A stretch of 52,808 nucleotides of DNA from Rhodocyclaceae bacterium (lineage in GTDB: Bacteria; Pseudomonadota; Gammaproteobacteria; Burkholderiales; Rhodocyclaceae). A model generated the notes under the pieces. It saw nothing but the letters and a program-made list of their open reading frames with translations. It did no database searches and was not told the origin of the DNA. The translations under genes and the position numbers were made by a program. The number at the start of each line of letters is the position of its first letter. Position 1 is the stretch's first letter. Where the stretch lies: positions 1-52,808 of the forward strand of contig JAGRFZ010000081.1 in NCBI GenBank assembly GCA_020445785.1, read 5' to 3'. Below are positions 34,259 to 43,405 of the stretch, piece by piece.

Positions 34259-34433
34259 GGGAAGGACCTCGTTCGAACACAGTCGGGTGGGTATGGCAGT
34301 GCATGCAATCGGTCATTGCCGGCCGTCGCAGCATACCTTGTCATTCCAGCACGCCACGAAAATTTCCGATACGTCACCGGCGCGGAAACTTGATCGGGCT
34401 CAATCTCGCGTGCCATGCCCGGCCGTTCGACCC

Positions 34434-35147
34434 TCACGCAGGCACCGCCTCGGCCAGACGACCGGCCCGCATCCGCAGTTGGCGCCCGCAGCGGGCGGCC
34501 AGCGCCTCATCGTGGGTGACCAGCAGCAGGGTCGTGCCGTGCTCGCGATTGAGCGAGAACAACAGGTCGATGATCGCGGCGCCGGTACCCGCGTCGAGGT
34601 TGCCCGTGGGTTCGTCGGCGAGCAGCAAGGACGGGCGCGGCGCAAAGGCCCGTGCCAACGCGACCCGCTGCTGCTCGCCGCCGGAAAGCTGGCGGGGGTA
34701 GTGGCCGATGCGCCCGGCCAAGCCGACCCGCTCGAGCCAGTGCCGTGCCTGCGCCTCGGCCGACGCCACGCCGGCCAGCTCGAGGGGCAACATCACGTTC
34801 TCGAGCGCCGTCAGCGCCGGCAGCAGCTGAAACGATTGGAATACGAAGCCGATGCGCGCACCGCGCAGGGCCGCGCGCTCGTCCTCGTCGAGCGCGAACA
34901 GCGACTGGCCGTCCACCCGCACCTCGCCGCTGCTCGGCGTATCGAGGCCGGCGAGCAGCCCAAGCAAGGTAGACTTCCCGGAACCGGAGGCGCCGACGAT
35001 GGCGACCGATTCCCCGGCGCCCACGGCGAAACTGATGTCGTCGAGAATGGTCAGTGGCTGTGCGTTGCCGGCCAGGTCGACCCGACGACCGAGGGCGCGC
35101 GCCTCGATCACTGCCTTGGAGAGCGTCATGCTGTTGTTGCGGTCCAT
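34434..35147 (-). CDS. ABC transporter ATP-binding protein (YbbA/LolD-like)
   Basis: This 237-residue ABC ATPase has Walker A GASGSGKST, signature LSGGEQQRVALARAF, Walker B LLLADEPTGNLD and H-loop TLLLVTHDEAL. It resembles E. coli YbbA, which is divergent from tesA in the same way. YbbA normally partners a permease (YbbP), but no permease gene is adjacent here, so the partner must be elsewhere. AAGGA four bases upstream supports the start at 35147, which puts its 5' end over the first 20 bases of tesA. Confidence 0.88.
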   Translation of the reverse strand: MDRNNSMTLSKAVIEARALGRRVDLAGNAQPLTILDDISFAVGAGESVAIVGASGSGKSTLLGLLAGLDTPSSGEVRVDGQSLFALDEDERAALRGARIGFVFQSFQLLPALTALENVMLPLELAGVASAEAQARHWLERVGLAGRIGHYPRQLSGGEQQRVALARAFAPRPSLLLADEPTGNLDAGTGAAIIDLLFSLNREHGTTLLLVTHDEALAARCGRQLRMRAGRLAEAVPA

Positions 35148-35745
35148 CGTATCCTTGTGCCTCTTGCTGGTGGTCGCCGGCGCTCATGCCGACGACATCC
35201 TGGTGTGGGGTGACAGTCTATCCGCCGGCTATCGCCTGCGGGCGGATCAGTCCTGGCCCAGTCTGTTGCAGGGTCGCCTCGCCGCCGAAGGCTTCGAGGG
35301 ACGCGTGGTCAATGGCAGCGTCAGCGGCGAAACCACCGCTGGCGGCCACTCCCGTCTGCCCAACGCACTCGAACGCCACCGGCCCGACGTGCTGATCCTC
35401 GCGCTCGGCGCCAACGACGGCCTGCGCGGCCTGCCTCCACCTCTGATGCGCCGCAATCTCGCGGGAATGATCGATGCCGCCCACGCGGCCGGCGCCCGCG
35501 TGCTGCTGATCGGGATGCGGCTGCCACCGAACTATGGACCGGTCTACGCCGCCAAGTTCCAGGAAAGCTTCACTCGCGTCGCCGACGACCACGAGGTCGC
35601 CCTGCTGCCCTTCCTGCTCGAACCCATCGCCCTCGACGCGGCCGCCTTCCTCGACGATGGCCTGCACCCCACTGCCGCAGCGCAGCCGGCCATCCTGGAT
35701 CACGTCTGGCGGGCCCTGCGCCCGCTGCTCGTCGGCGGCAGCTGA
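35128..35745 (+). CDS. tesA: Periplasmic arylesterase/acyl-CoA thioesterase TesA (GDSL)
   Basis: This 205-residue SGNH hydrolase has a signal peptide (LLLRSIVSLCLLLVVAGAHA) and the four blocks: WGDSLSAGYRL (Ser), VNGSVSGETTAGG, LGANDGLRG (Asn) and DDGLHPTAAAQ (Asp/His). It hydrolyses acyl-thioesters and esters in the periplasm. GGAG lies six bases before the ATG. The first 20 bases overlap the divergent ABC ATPase gene. Confidence 0.93.
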   Translation: MLLLRSIVSLCLLLVVAGAHADDILVWGDSLSAGYRLRADQSWPSLLQGRLAAEGFEGRVVNGSVSGETTAGGHSRLPNALERHRPDVLILALGANDGLRGLPPPLMRRNLAGMIDAAHAAGARVLLIGMRLPPNYGPVYAAKFQESFTRVADDHEVALLPFLLEPIALDAAAFLDDGLHPTAAAQPAILDHVWRALRPLLVGGS

Positions 35746-35757
35746 GACCGACGACCT

Positions 35758-36798
35758 TCAGCCGACGACAATGGCCGGCGCGCCCGCCACCAGCCGGCCG
35801 ATCTCGGCAAGCTCGTCGAAGCCTTCGTCGGCGAACACCGCACGCACCGCCGCCAGCGCATCGGCGGCGCAAGTCACCAGCAGGCCACCGCTGGTCTGTG
35901 GGTCGGTCAGCAAGGTGCGCAGGTGCGCCGGCACGCCCGCCCTCAGTTCGACCTGCCCGCCATAGCCCGACCAGTTGCGCGCCGAGGCGCCGGTGGCGAT
36001 ACCGTCGCGGGCAAAGCCCTCGGCCGCCGCGATCAGCGGCAGCGCGGCGGCGTCGAGCTCGGCCGCCAGCCGCGAACCGCGACAGACCTCGAGCAGGTGG
36101 CCGGCGAGGCCGAAGCCGGTGACGTCGGTCATCGCGTGTACGCCGTCGATCTGCGCCAGTCTCGGCCCCGGCGTGTTGAGCCGGGTGGTGTGGCGCAGCA
36201 TCTCGCGGTAGCCGTCCCCGTCGAGCCGACCCTGCTTCAGCGCCGCGCTGAGCACACCGACGCCGAGCGGCTTGCCGAGCAGCAAGCGATCACCGGCACG
36301 GGCCGCGTCGTTGCGTCGCACGCGTTCCGGATCGACCACGCCGAGCGCAACCAGGCCGTAGATCGGCTCGAGCACATCGATCGAGTGACCGCCCGCGATC
36401 GGAATACCGGCGTCGCGACAGACCGAGGCGCCGCCCTCGAGGATGCGGCCGATGACCTCGGCGGGCAGCTTGTCCAGCGGCATGCCGACCACCGCCAGCG
36501 CCATGATCGGCGTCGCACCCATGGCGTAGACGTCGGAGATCGCATTGGTTGCGGCAATACGGCCGAAATCGAAGGGGTCATCGACGATCGGTGTGAAGAA
36601 ATCGGTGGTCGCGACGATCGCCTGGCGCTCGTTGAGCCGATACACCGCGGCATCGTCGGCGGTATCGGCGCCAACCAGCAACTGGCTCGGCACGATTCCG
36701 GCCGGCGACCGCGCGAGCAGGTCCGCCAGCACCGCCGGCGCGATTTTGCAGCCGCATCCGCCGCCGTGGGAAAATTGCGTGAGTCTGATCGATTCCAT
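35758..36798 (-). CDS. selD: Selenophosphate synthase
   Basis: This 346-residue protein makes selenophosphate from selenide and ATP. The N-terminal active-site segment is FSHGGGCGCKIAPAVL, with cysteine (not selenocysteine) at the catalytic position. Further motifs are TTDFFTPIVDDPFDFGRIAATNAISDVYAMG, GGHSIDVLEPIYGL, DVTGFGLAGHLLE and LLTDPQTSGGLLVTC. The start is taken as ATG 36798. A GTG at 36813 would add five residues. It is divergent from selU across 57 bases, so the pair shares a control region. Confidence 0.94.
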   Translation of the reverse strand: MESIRLTQFSHGGGCGCKIAPAVLADLLARSPAGIVPSQLLVGADTADDAAVYRLNERQAIVATTDFFTPIVDDPFDFGRIAATNAISDVYAMGATPIMALAVVGMPLDKLPAEVIGRILEGGASVCRDAGIPIAGGHSIDVLEPIYGLVALGVVDPERVRRNDAARAGDRLLLGKPLGVGVLSAALKQGRLDGDGYREMLRHTTRLNTPGPRLAQIDGVHAMTDVTGFGLAGHLLEVCRGSRLAAELDAAALPLIAAAEGFARDGIATGASARNWSGYGGQVELRAGVPAHLRTLLTDPQTSGGLLVTCAADALAAVRAVFADEGFDELAEIGRLVAGAPAIVVG

Positions 36799-36855
36799 GG
36801 AAGATGCCGCCACAGCCGGCGGTCCCGAAACTTCGCCCGAACGGGCAGGAAAGGC

Positions 36856-37920
36856 ATGAGCAAAGGCGTCGCGACCGTAGCACAGGTGGGCGAGTTTGAC
36901 GAGATCATCGACGTACGTTCGCCGGCCGAATTCGCCGAGGACGCGATTCCCGGGGCAATCAACTGCCCGGTTCTCGACGACGACGAACGCGCCCGCGTCG
37001 GCACCCTGTACAAGCAGGTTTCACCGTTCGATGCCCGACGTGTCGGCGGTGCGCTGGTGGCGAAGAACATCGCGAAGCACCTGGAAGCGCATTTCCTCGA
37101 TCGCCCGCGCGGCTGGCGGCCGCTGATCTATTGCTGGCGCGGAGGGCAGCGCAGCGGCTCGATGACGAGCTGGATGCGCATGATCGGCTGGGATGCCTGT
37201 CAGTTGGACGGCGGCTACAAGGCTTGGCGCCGCCACGCGGTGCAACAGATCGACGAGTTCGCCAAGCGCTTCACGTGGCGGGTGGTGTGCGGCGCCACCG
37301 GCAGCGGCAAGACGCGACTGCTCGAAGCGCTGGCCGCGGAGGGTGCGCAGATCCTCGATCTCGAAGGCCTCGCGCAACACAAGGGCTCGGTCCTGGGCGC
37401 CCTGCCCGGTCGCCCTCAGCCGTCGCAGAAGCGGTTCGAATCCGGCATCTGGTCGCGACTCGTCGGCCTCGATTCCGCCCGACCGGTATTCGTCGAGGCC
37501 GAGAGCAAGAAGATCGGTCGCGTGCATGTCCCGGACGCGCTGATCGAGGCGATGCGCGCCAGCCCGTGCGTGGCGATCGATGCCACCCGCGAAGCGCGGC
37601 TCGAATTCCTGCTGCGCGACTACGAGTACCTGGGTGACGATCCCGACGATCTGGCGTTCCGTCTGTCCTGCCTGAAGAGCCTGCAGAGCAACGAGACCCT
37701 CGAACGATGGTGCGAACTGGCCGCGAGAAGGGATCTGCCGACCTTGTTCGCCGAACTCATCGACCTGCACTACGACCCGCTCTACCACCGCAGCCAGAAC
37801 CGCAACTATCGCCGCTTCGCCGATGCCCGCCGCTATCCCTGCGACGATCTCCGGCCAGCCGGCCTCGCCCGACTGGCCGGCCGGATCCTTGCCGAGTCGG
37901 GCGCTGGCGTGCCCGTGTAG
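36856..37920 (+). CDS. selU: tRNA 2-selenouridine synthase
   Basis: This 354-residue protein (also MnmH/YbbB) replaces sulfur with selenium in 2-thiouridine at the tRNA wobble position, using selenophosphate. The N-terminal rhodanese domain has EIIDVRSPAEFAEDAIPGAINCPV and the active cysteine in PLIYCWRGGQRSGSM. The second half has a P-loop VCGATGSGKTRLLEAL and FVEAESKKIGRVHVP. AGGAAAGG precedes the ATG. The use of selenium in this organism is supported for tRNA modification. No selA or selB is in the window. Confidence 0.94.
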   Translation: MSKGVATVAQVGEFDEIIDVRSPAEFAEDAIPGAINCPVLDDDERARVGTLYKQVSPFDARRVGGALVAKNIAKHLEAHFLDRPRGWRPLIYCWRGGQRSGSMTSWMRMIGWDACQLDGGYKAWRRHAVQQIDEFAKRFTWRVVCGATGSGKTRLLEALAAEGAQILDLEGLAQHKGSVLGALPGRPQPSQKRFESGIWSRLVGLDSARPVFVEAESKKIGRVHVPDALIEAMRASPCVAIDATREARLEFLLRDYEYLGDDPDDLAFRLSCLKSLQSNETLERWCELAARRDLPTLFAELIDLHYDPLYHRSQNRNYRRFADARRYPCDDLRPAGLARLAGRILAESGAGVPV

Positions 37921-37923
37921 GCT

Positions 37924-38664
37924 TCAGTCCAGCACGAGCCTCGCGTTCAACGGCTGCACCGGCCGGTTGTTCGGCCCGTGCATGACCCGCGCCAGCGTCT
38001 CGCGCTGGGCCGGCGAAATCGTCATCGGCTGCTTCATCACCAACCAGCGCACGCCTTCCGAGCATGGCGGAGTGGTGAGTGAACCGCTGTATTCGAAGTA
38101 TTCGCGCGTTTCCGGCAACAATGCGGCGATCGCGTTGCCGGCCCGAAGGCTGTGGTGCTCGCCGGCGTGGTCCGGCAGCTCCGGATCGAGGGCGGCCAAC
38201 GCCGGGCTGCTGTCACCATCGTCGAACAGGACCGCGACCACGGCCAGGTTGCCGGCCGCGTCGGCATGCACGAAATGGGCTTCGGCAGCAAAGCTCTTGC
38301 CGTTGATCCGATTCTCGCTGGGGGTATGGAAATGCACCTGCTTCAAGAGGTAGCGATGGTCGTCGACCCGAATCGAACTGCCCGGTGCGACGTTCACCTG
38401 CACCGTATGGCCGTTGTTGATGATCTCGTTGCCTTGCAGCGGATAGTCGAAGTCGATGCCACTGAGCGAGGCCTCGACCGGCGCCACCAGATCCACCGGT
38501 GACTGATTGCGTCCCATCCCGCACATGGCGAAGTCGGACGACAGTTCGGCCCAGTGATCGGGCCCGCCGTGGCCGTCGTAGGCCCAGTGGACGGCCTCGT
38601 CGGCGTGGGACGTTGCGGCGATCGAAAGCAGCAGCGAAAGCGACAGGCGAGCGAAAGCAGGCAT
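37924..38664 (-). CDS. Alpha-type carbonic anhydrase, periplasmic
   Basis: This 246-residue enzyme has a signal peptide (MPAFARLSLSLLLSIAATSHA) and the alpha-CA domain. HWAYDGHGGPDHWAEL and FAMCGMGRNQSPVDL come first, then the zinc ligands in LKQVHFHTPSEN and FAAEAHFVHAD, and LTTPPCSEGVRWLVMKQPM. The two cysteines can form the family disulfide. It hydrates CO2 in the periplasm. GAGGAGA precedes the ATG at 38664. It ends three bases from the selU stop (convergent). Confidence 0.93.
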   Translation of the reverse strand: MPAFARLSLSLLLSIAATSHADEAVHWAYDGHGGPDHWAELSSDFAMCGMGRNQSPVDLVAPVEASLSGIDFDYPLQGNEIINNGHTVQVNVAPGSSIRVDDHRYLLKQVHFHTPSENRINGKSFAAEAHFVHADAAGNLAVVAVLFDDGDSSPALAALDPELPDHAGEHHSLRAGNAIAALLPETREYFEYSGSLTTPPCSEGVRWLVMKQPMTISPAQRETLARVMHGPNNRPVQPLNARLVLD

Positions 38665-38871
38665 CGGGGTCTCCTCAAGGTGTGACATGTCCTGAGCCGG
38701 AGCATGCTGCACTGCAGCATTTCATGCAAGCGCCATGCACCGAAGTGCTGACGCAAATCAAACTTTCTGCTACCGGGTCCGGGGCCGGCCACTTCGCAGT
38801 CCGGATCGAGCGACCGCCACGACCCCCGGCGGCCGCCATGCAGCCACCTATGGCGACCGTCGCCGGGCGGA

Positions 38872-39444
38872 TCAGCTTCCAGCGGCGCCGGGCCTAGGCA
38901 AGCGCGTCGGCGACGCACTTCGCACGGCGCAGATGCGCTGCACCACCGCCGGCCGCGGCTGCGCGGTCTCACCCTGTTCGAAAGCCACCACCGTGAACGC
39001 GTCGGCGGTGCGTGCCAGCAACTCGCCGGGCTGCAGCAGGAAATCCGGGTTGCTGGGTTTGCCGAAGCGCTCGTTGCCGACCATGAAGGTCTCGGCGATC
39101 AGCAAACCACCGGCCTCGACGAGGTCCAGCATCGCCCCGAAACGCGGCCGGAACAGATAGTTGGTCATCACCACGGCGGCAAAGCGGCGATTCCCGAACG
39201 GCCACCGGCCGTCTTCCAGATCGGCGTGCACGGTGTGCACGCCAGCCACGCCCTGCAGACCCGCCAGCGCGTCGGCGTCGCGGTCCGCGGCCTCCACCGG
39301 ATGACCCCGCGCAGCCAGCCAGCGGGCATGGCGGCCGCCACCACAGGCAAAGTCCAACACGGTACCGCCATCGGCGATCAGCGGCGCGAAGCGAGCCACC
39401 CAGGGAGACGGCGCAGCTCGATGGGGATGGCTCGCCGCCCCCAT
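38872..39444 (-). CDS. Class I SAM-dependent methyltransferase
   Basis: This 190-residue protein has the SAM-binding motif GTVLDFACGGGRHARWLAARGHPVEAADRD, then HADLEDGRWPFG and AAVVMTNYLFRPRFGAMLDLVEAGGLLIAETFMVGNERFGKP. It resembles small TehB-like methyltransferases with unknown substrate. The ATG at 39444 overlaps the stop of the truncated aldehyde dehydrogenase (TGATG), so it is translationally coupled to it. A longer start at 39468 is possible. Confidence 0.8.
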   Translation of the reverse strand: MGAASHPHRAAPSPWVARFAPLIADGGTVLDFACGGGRHARWLAARGHPVEAADRDADALAGLQGVAGVHTVHADLEDGRWPFGNRRFAAVVMTNYLFRPRFGAMLDLVEAGGLLIAETFMVGNERFGKPSNPDFLLQPGELLARTADAFTVVAFEQGETAQPRPAVVQRICAVRSASPTRLPRPGAAGS

Positions 39445-39854
39445 CAGCGGTCGATTCCGGCCAGGCACAGGTACTTCATTTCGAGGTATCCCTCGATGCC
39501 GTAGCGCGATCCCTCGCGGCCGATGCCCGACTGCTTGACGCCGCCGAAGGGCGCCAGTTCGTCGGACATCACACCGGTGTTACTGCCGACCATGCCGAAC
39601 TCCAGCGCCTCGGCGACGCGGAAGGTGCGGCCCACGTCGCGCGAAAAGGAATACGCCGCGAGTCCGTACTCGGTGGCGTTGGCCAGCGCGATGGCCTGGT
39701 CGATCTGCGCCGCACTCAACCGCGGCACCCGGCCGACCAGCCGGCCGCTGGCCGGATCGTCCACGTCGATGCATTCGCCATCGCTGGCGCCGATCCACTG
39801 ATCGTCGATCAGGCACCGCGCCTTCAGCAGGCTGGAATCCTTCAGTTCGAGCAT
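39444..39854 (-). pseudogene. Succinate-semialdehyde dehydrogenase (GabD-like) with large in-frame internal deletion
   Basis: Residues 1-50 match the N-terminus of GabD-type aldehyde dehydrogenases (LLKARCLIDDQWIGASDGECIDVDDPASGRLVGRVPRL). Residues ~51-136 match its C-terminus (ALANATEYGLAAYSFSRDVGRTFRVAEALEFGMVGSNTG, APFGGVKQSGIGREGSRYGIEGYLEMKY). The ~340 residues between, including the cofactor site and the catalytic Glu and Cys, are missing, yet the frame is unbroken. The family is normally ~480 residues, so this cannot be an active dehydrogenase. It may be dead, a structural remnant, or an assembly artefact. It remains joined to the methyltransferase downstream. Confidence 0.85.
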
Positions 39855-40084
39855 GATTCTGCCCACCCCCGGCGGGCCCGTTTTGGCGAGCACGGATTCT
39901 ATCGCCGCCGCCCTCCGGACGCATCCCGCCGCCCCCTGCCGATGATGCGCCAAGCCCCCTCAGGCCGTATCATTTGGCATCTGCGTAACCGGCGGCTCGG
40001 CGTGCACCGGCAAGTCTGCAGCAGCGAAATCGGCGCCCGGAATGCGACCCGGGCGGATTCACGGCGCACGGGAGCGTGCCGCCG

Positions 40085-43000
40085 GTGGTGAAGAACACCC
40101 GCCTGCAGCGCCTGGCCCAGCGCAAGTTCATTGCCCGCGTGGTGCTGGCGGTGGGGATCGCGCTGGCCATCGTCGCCAGCTATGCCGTCCACCGGGCGCT
40201 CGAAGAGAACGCCCAACACCGCCTCACGAGCGCTGCCCGCAGCGCCGCCACCTACGTCAGCGCCTTCCTCGAAGCGCTCGACCTGCTGCTCGCCCCGCAA
40301 GGTCCCCAGGCCGACGCCGACCGCCTGCGCGAGCAACTGGCCGAACGCCTCGGCCCCCCCCTCGACAACAGCCGGCTCGAGGGCGAAGTGCCGGTGGTGG
40401 AACTCAGCGAGCACATCCCGAGCCGCAGCGTGCGCCTGGTGCTGCGCCTGCCCGACGGCTGGTCACAAACCTATTCGATGGCGCGGCTGCTCGACGAAGC
40501 CGGAGCCGGCGCGCCGCGTATCGCGCTCGAACTCGGGCGCCGGCGCCCGCCCGAGCCCGGCGTCGGCCGCCTGGCGCTGGCCGGCGGCTTCGACCCGTGG
40601 GCGGTCACTGCCCGCTACCGCGGCTCGAGCCTGGTCGGCTGGCAGCGCTACCTGCCGTTCGCCAGCGGCGTGCTGATCGCGCTGGCCGCGCTGCTCGCCT
40701 ACGAGGTGCTCAAGCGGCTGCAGAACCGCTACGAATTCGCGGTGGCCTTCAGCCAGACCGTGTCCGAGATCGCCGAGTCCAACCAGCGCCGCCTGCTCGA
40801 TTTCATCGAACTGTCGGCGGACTGGCTGTGGGAGGTGGACGGCCAGCACCGCTTCACCCTGGTCAGCAATGGCATCCGCAGCACCGCCAACATGGACCCC
40901 AGCACCTTCATCGGCATGCGGCCGTGGGAGCTCGAATTCGAAGACCTTCCAGACGGATTCTGGGACGACTACCGCACCTGCATCGCCAGGCGCGAGGAGT
41001 TGCGGGTGGTGACCTCGCGCCGCGACAGCGAAGGCCGACTGCGCCACCTCGAGTTCATCGGCCGCCCGATGCTCGAGCGCAACGGCCATTTCACCGGCTA
41101 CCGCGGGGTCGGCCGTGACCTCACCGGCCGCATCGAGGCGGCCCGCGAGCGCCGCGCGAGCGAGGAGCGCTTTCGCGATCTGGTGGCGCTGTCTTCGGAC
41201 TGGTACTGGGAGCAGGACGAGGGGCTGCGCTTCTCGGACATCGCCACCGCCGGCGGATCGCTGGCCCCCTGGATCCGTGAGCGCTGGCACGGTCACTCCC
41301 TGCAGCAGATCGCCGAGGAGTGCGGCAGCGGCGGCCATTGGCCCGAGCTGGCGACGGCCCAGCAGGCCGGCAAGGCCTTTTCGGATTTCATCTTCCGCAT
41401 CGACGAAGGCCGGCCGGACGCAGGCTGGTATGCGATTTCCGGCCGTCCGCTGCGCGACGCCAATGGTCGCCTCACCGGCTATCGCGGCGTCATCCGCGAC
41501 ATCACGGCAGAGCGCCTGGCGCAGCAGGCGCTGGCCGACAGCGAGGCACGCTACCGCACCACCTTCCAGCAGGCGCCGGTGGGCATCGCCAGTCTGGGTC
41601 TCGACGGCAAATGGGTCGAAGCCAACGACACGCTGTGCCAGATGCTGGGCTTCGGCCGCGAAGAGCTGGTCGGCCGCTCGGCGCTGCTCGTCACCCATCC
41701 GGACGACCGCCCGGCCGATCGCGAGGCGCTTGCGCGCATCCTCGACGGAAGCTGGATCACCAACACCCGCGAGAAGCGCTTTACCCGCAAGGACGGCCGC
41801 GAGATCTGGATACGCATGAACCTCAGCCTGCTGCGCGACCAGAGCGGCGACGCCCGCCAGTACATTGCCGTGTTCGAGGACATCGACGAGCGCATCGCCG
41901 CGCTGCGCGCGCTGCATGCCAGCGAGGCGCGCTACCGCAGCCTGGTGAATCTGTCGCCGGACGCCATCTTCGTCCACCGCGACGGTGTCATCCGCCTCGC
42001 CAACCCGGCTTGCGTCAAGCTCTTCGGCGCCGCCGCCGAGGACGAGTTGCTGGGTCGGCAGATGCTCGATCTGATCGATCCCGAGCACCAGATCGATGCG
42101 CGCCAGCGCATTTCCGGCCTGATGAGCACCAACAGCGAGCGGGCCGCGATCGCCGAGCAACTCCAGTTCCGCCGCGTCGACGGCGAAGCGCTGGACGTCG
42201 AAGCCACGGCGGTGCCGGTGGAACTGGACGAAGAGCCGGTGGTGCTGTGCGTGCTGCGCAACATCGGTGAACGCCTCGCCGCCCAGCGCGCGCTGCGCGA
42301 GAGCGAGGCGCGATACCGCGACGTCGTCGAGTCGGTGAACGAGGTGATCTTCCAGACCGACACCGAAGGCCGCCTGACCTTCCTCAACAGCGCCTGGCCC
42401 AAGATCTCCGGCTTCGGCATCGCCGAGAGCCTGGGTGCGCCGCTCGAGGAATTCCTGCATCCGGACGATCGCAGCAAGTTCCAGCGTCGGGTCGCCCACC
42501 TGCTGAGCACGCCCGGCAGTCATTTCGAAGCCGAGCTGCGCTTGCGCACGGCCGGCGGCGAGATCCGCTGGATCGAGGCGACCACCCGCCCGGTGCCGGC
42601 GCCCGATGGCAGCGTGGTCGGCATCAACGGCTCCCTCGACGACATCTCGACCCGCAAGATCGCCGAACTGACGCTGAAGAACATCAACCACGAGCTCGAG
42701 AACCGGGTGCAGTTGCGGACTGCCGAACTCGAGGCCTCGAACCGCGAACTGGAGGCCTTCTCGTACTCGGTCTCCCATGACCTGCGGGCACCGCTGCGGG
42801 CGATCGACGGCTTCGCCCACGTGCTCGAAGAGGACTACCGCGAACGCCTGGACAGCCTCGCCATGCAATACCTGCAGCGCATCCGCGCGGCCAGCCATCG
42901 CATGGCCAACCTCATCGACGACCTGCTCGAACTCGCCCGCCTGACGCGCCAGACCCTGCGCAAGGAGTCGGTGGATCTGTCCGAGATGGCGATCCAGATC

Positions 43001-43405
43001 GTCGACGAGCTGCGGGCCGAGGCCCCCGAGCGACGGACCGACCTGGAGGTCACTGCCGGCCTGGTGGTCCAGGCCGACCGCGTACTGATCCGGGTGGTGA
43101 TGGAAAACCTGCTGCGCAACGCCTGGAAGTTCAGCGCGGAACGGGAGGTCGCCAAGCTGCGATTCCTGGCCGAACGGCGCGACGACCAGCTCGCCTATTG
43201 CGTCGCCGACAATGGCACCGGCTTCGACATGAACCACGCGGGCAAGCTGTTCCAGCCCTTCCAGCGCCTGCACCGCCACAGCCAGTACGAAGGATCCGGC
43301 ATCGGCCTGGCGACCGTCCAGCGCATCATCCAGCGCCACGGCGGACGGGTGTGGGCCGAATCGGCACCCGGCGAGGGTGCGCGCTTTTATTTCACCCTCG
43401 GCTGA
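40085..43405 (+). CDS. Membrane-bound multi-PAS sensor histidine kinase
   Basis: This ~1,106-residue kinase has an N-terminal transmembrane helix (about 17-36), an extracytoplasmic region of ~150 residues, and a second helix (FASGVLIALAALLAYEVL). Then come five PAS-type repeats (beginning at about 240, 365, 490, 612 and 738, most introduced by an EARYR/EERFR stretch). A HisKA domain carries the phospho-acceptor in FSYSVSHDLRAPLRAI. The HATPase domain has ENLLRNAWKFS, VADNGTGFD and GSGIGLATVQRIIQRHGG. The overall C-terminal part resembles the phytochrome-like kinase class. No response regulator lies beside it, so the partner is unknown. The GTG at 40085 is preferred for its GGAG spacing, with 40076 as an alternative. 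Confidence 0.88.
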   Translation: MVKNTRLQRLAQRKFIARVVLAVGIALAIVASYAVHRALEENAQHRLTSAARSAATYVSAFLEALDLLLAPQGPQADADRLREQLAERLGPPLDNSRLEGEVPVVELSEHIPSRSVRLVLRLPDGWSQTYSMARLLDEAGAGAPRIALELGRRRPPEPGVGRLALAGGFDPWAVTARYRGSSLVGWQRYLPFASGVLIALAALLAYEVLKRLQNRYEFAVAFSQTVSEIAESNQRRLLDFIELSADWLWEVDGQHRFTLVSNGIRSTANMDPSTFIGMRPWELEFEDLPDGFWDDYRTCIARREELRVVTSRRDSEGRLRHLEFIGRPMLERNGHFTGYRGVGRDLTGRIEAARERRASEERFRDLVALSSDWYWEQDEGLRFSDIATAGGSLAPWIRERWHGHSLQQIAEECGSGGHWPELATAQQAGKAFSDFIFRIDEGRPDAGWYAISGRPLRDANGRLTGYRGVIRDITAERLAQQALADSEARYRTTFQQAPVGIASLGLDGKWVEANDTLCQMLGFGREELVGRSALLVTHPDDRPADREALARILDGSWITNTREKRFTRKDGREIWIRMNLSLLRDQSGDARQYIAVFEDIDERIAALRALHASEARYRSLVNLSPDAIFVHRDGVIRLANPACVKLFGAAAEDELLGRQMLDLIDPEHQIDARQRISGLMSTNSERAAIAEQLQFRRVDGEALDVEATAVPVELDEEPVVLCVLRNIGERLAAQRALRESEARYRDVVESVNEVIFQTDTEGRLTFLNSAWPKISGFGIAESLGAPLEEFLHPDDRSKFQRRVAHLLSTPGSHFEAELRLRTAGGEIRWIEATTRPVPAPDGSVVGINGSLDDISTRKIAELTLKNINHELENRVQLRTAELEASNRELEAFSYSVSHDLRAPLRAIDGFAHVLEEDYRERLDSLAMQYLQRIRAASHRMANLIDDLLELARLTRQTLRKESVDLSEMAIQIVDELRAEAPERRTDLEVTAGLVVQADRVLIRVVMENLLRNAWKFSAEREVAKLRFLAERRDDQLAYCVADNGTGFDMNHAGKLFQPFQRLHRHSQYEGSGIGLATVQRIIQRHGGRVWAESAPGEGARFYFTLG

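Noticed and set aside
36737-36753. Possible selenocysteine in the SelD active site
   Set aside because: The codons at the GGGCGCK segment are ordinary cysteine codons, with no in-frame TGA.
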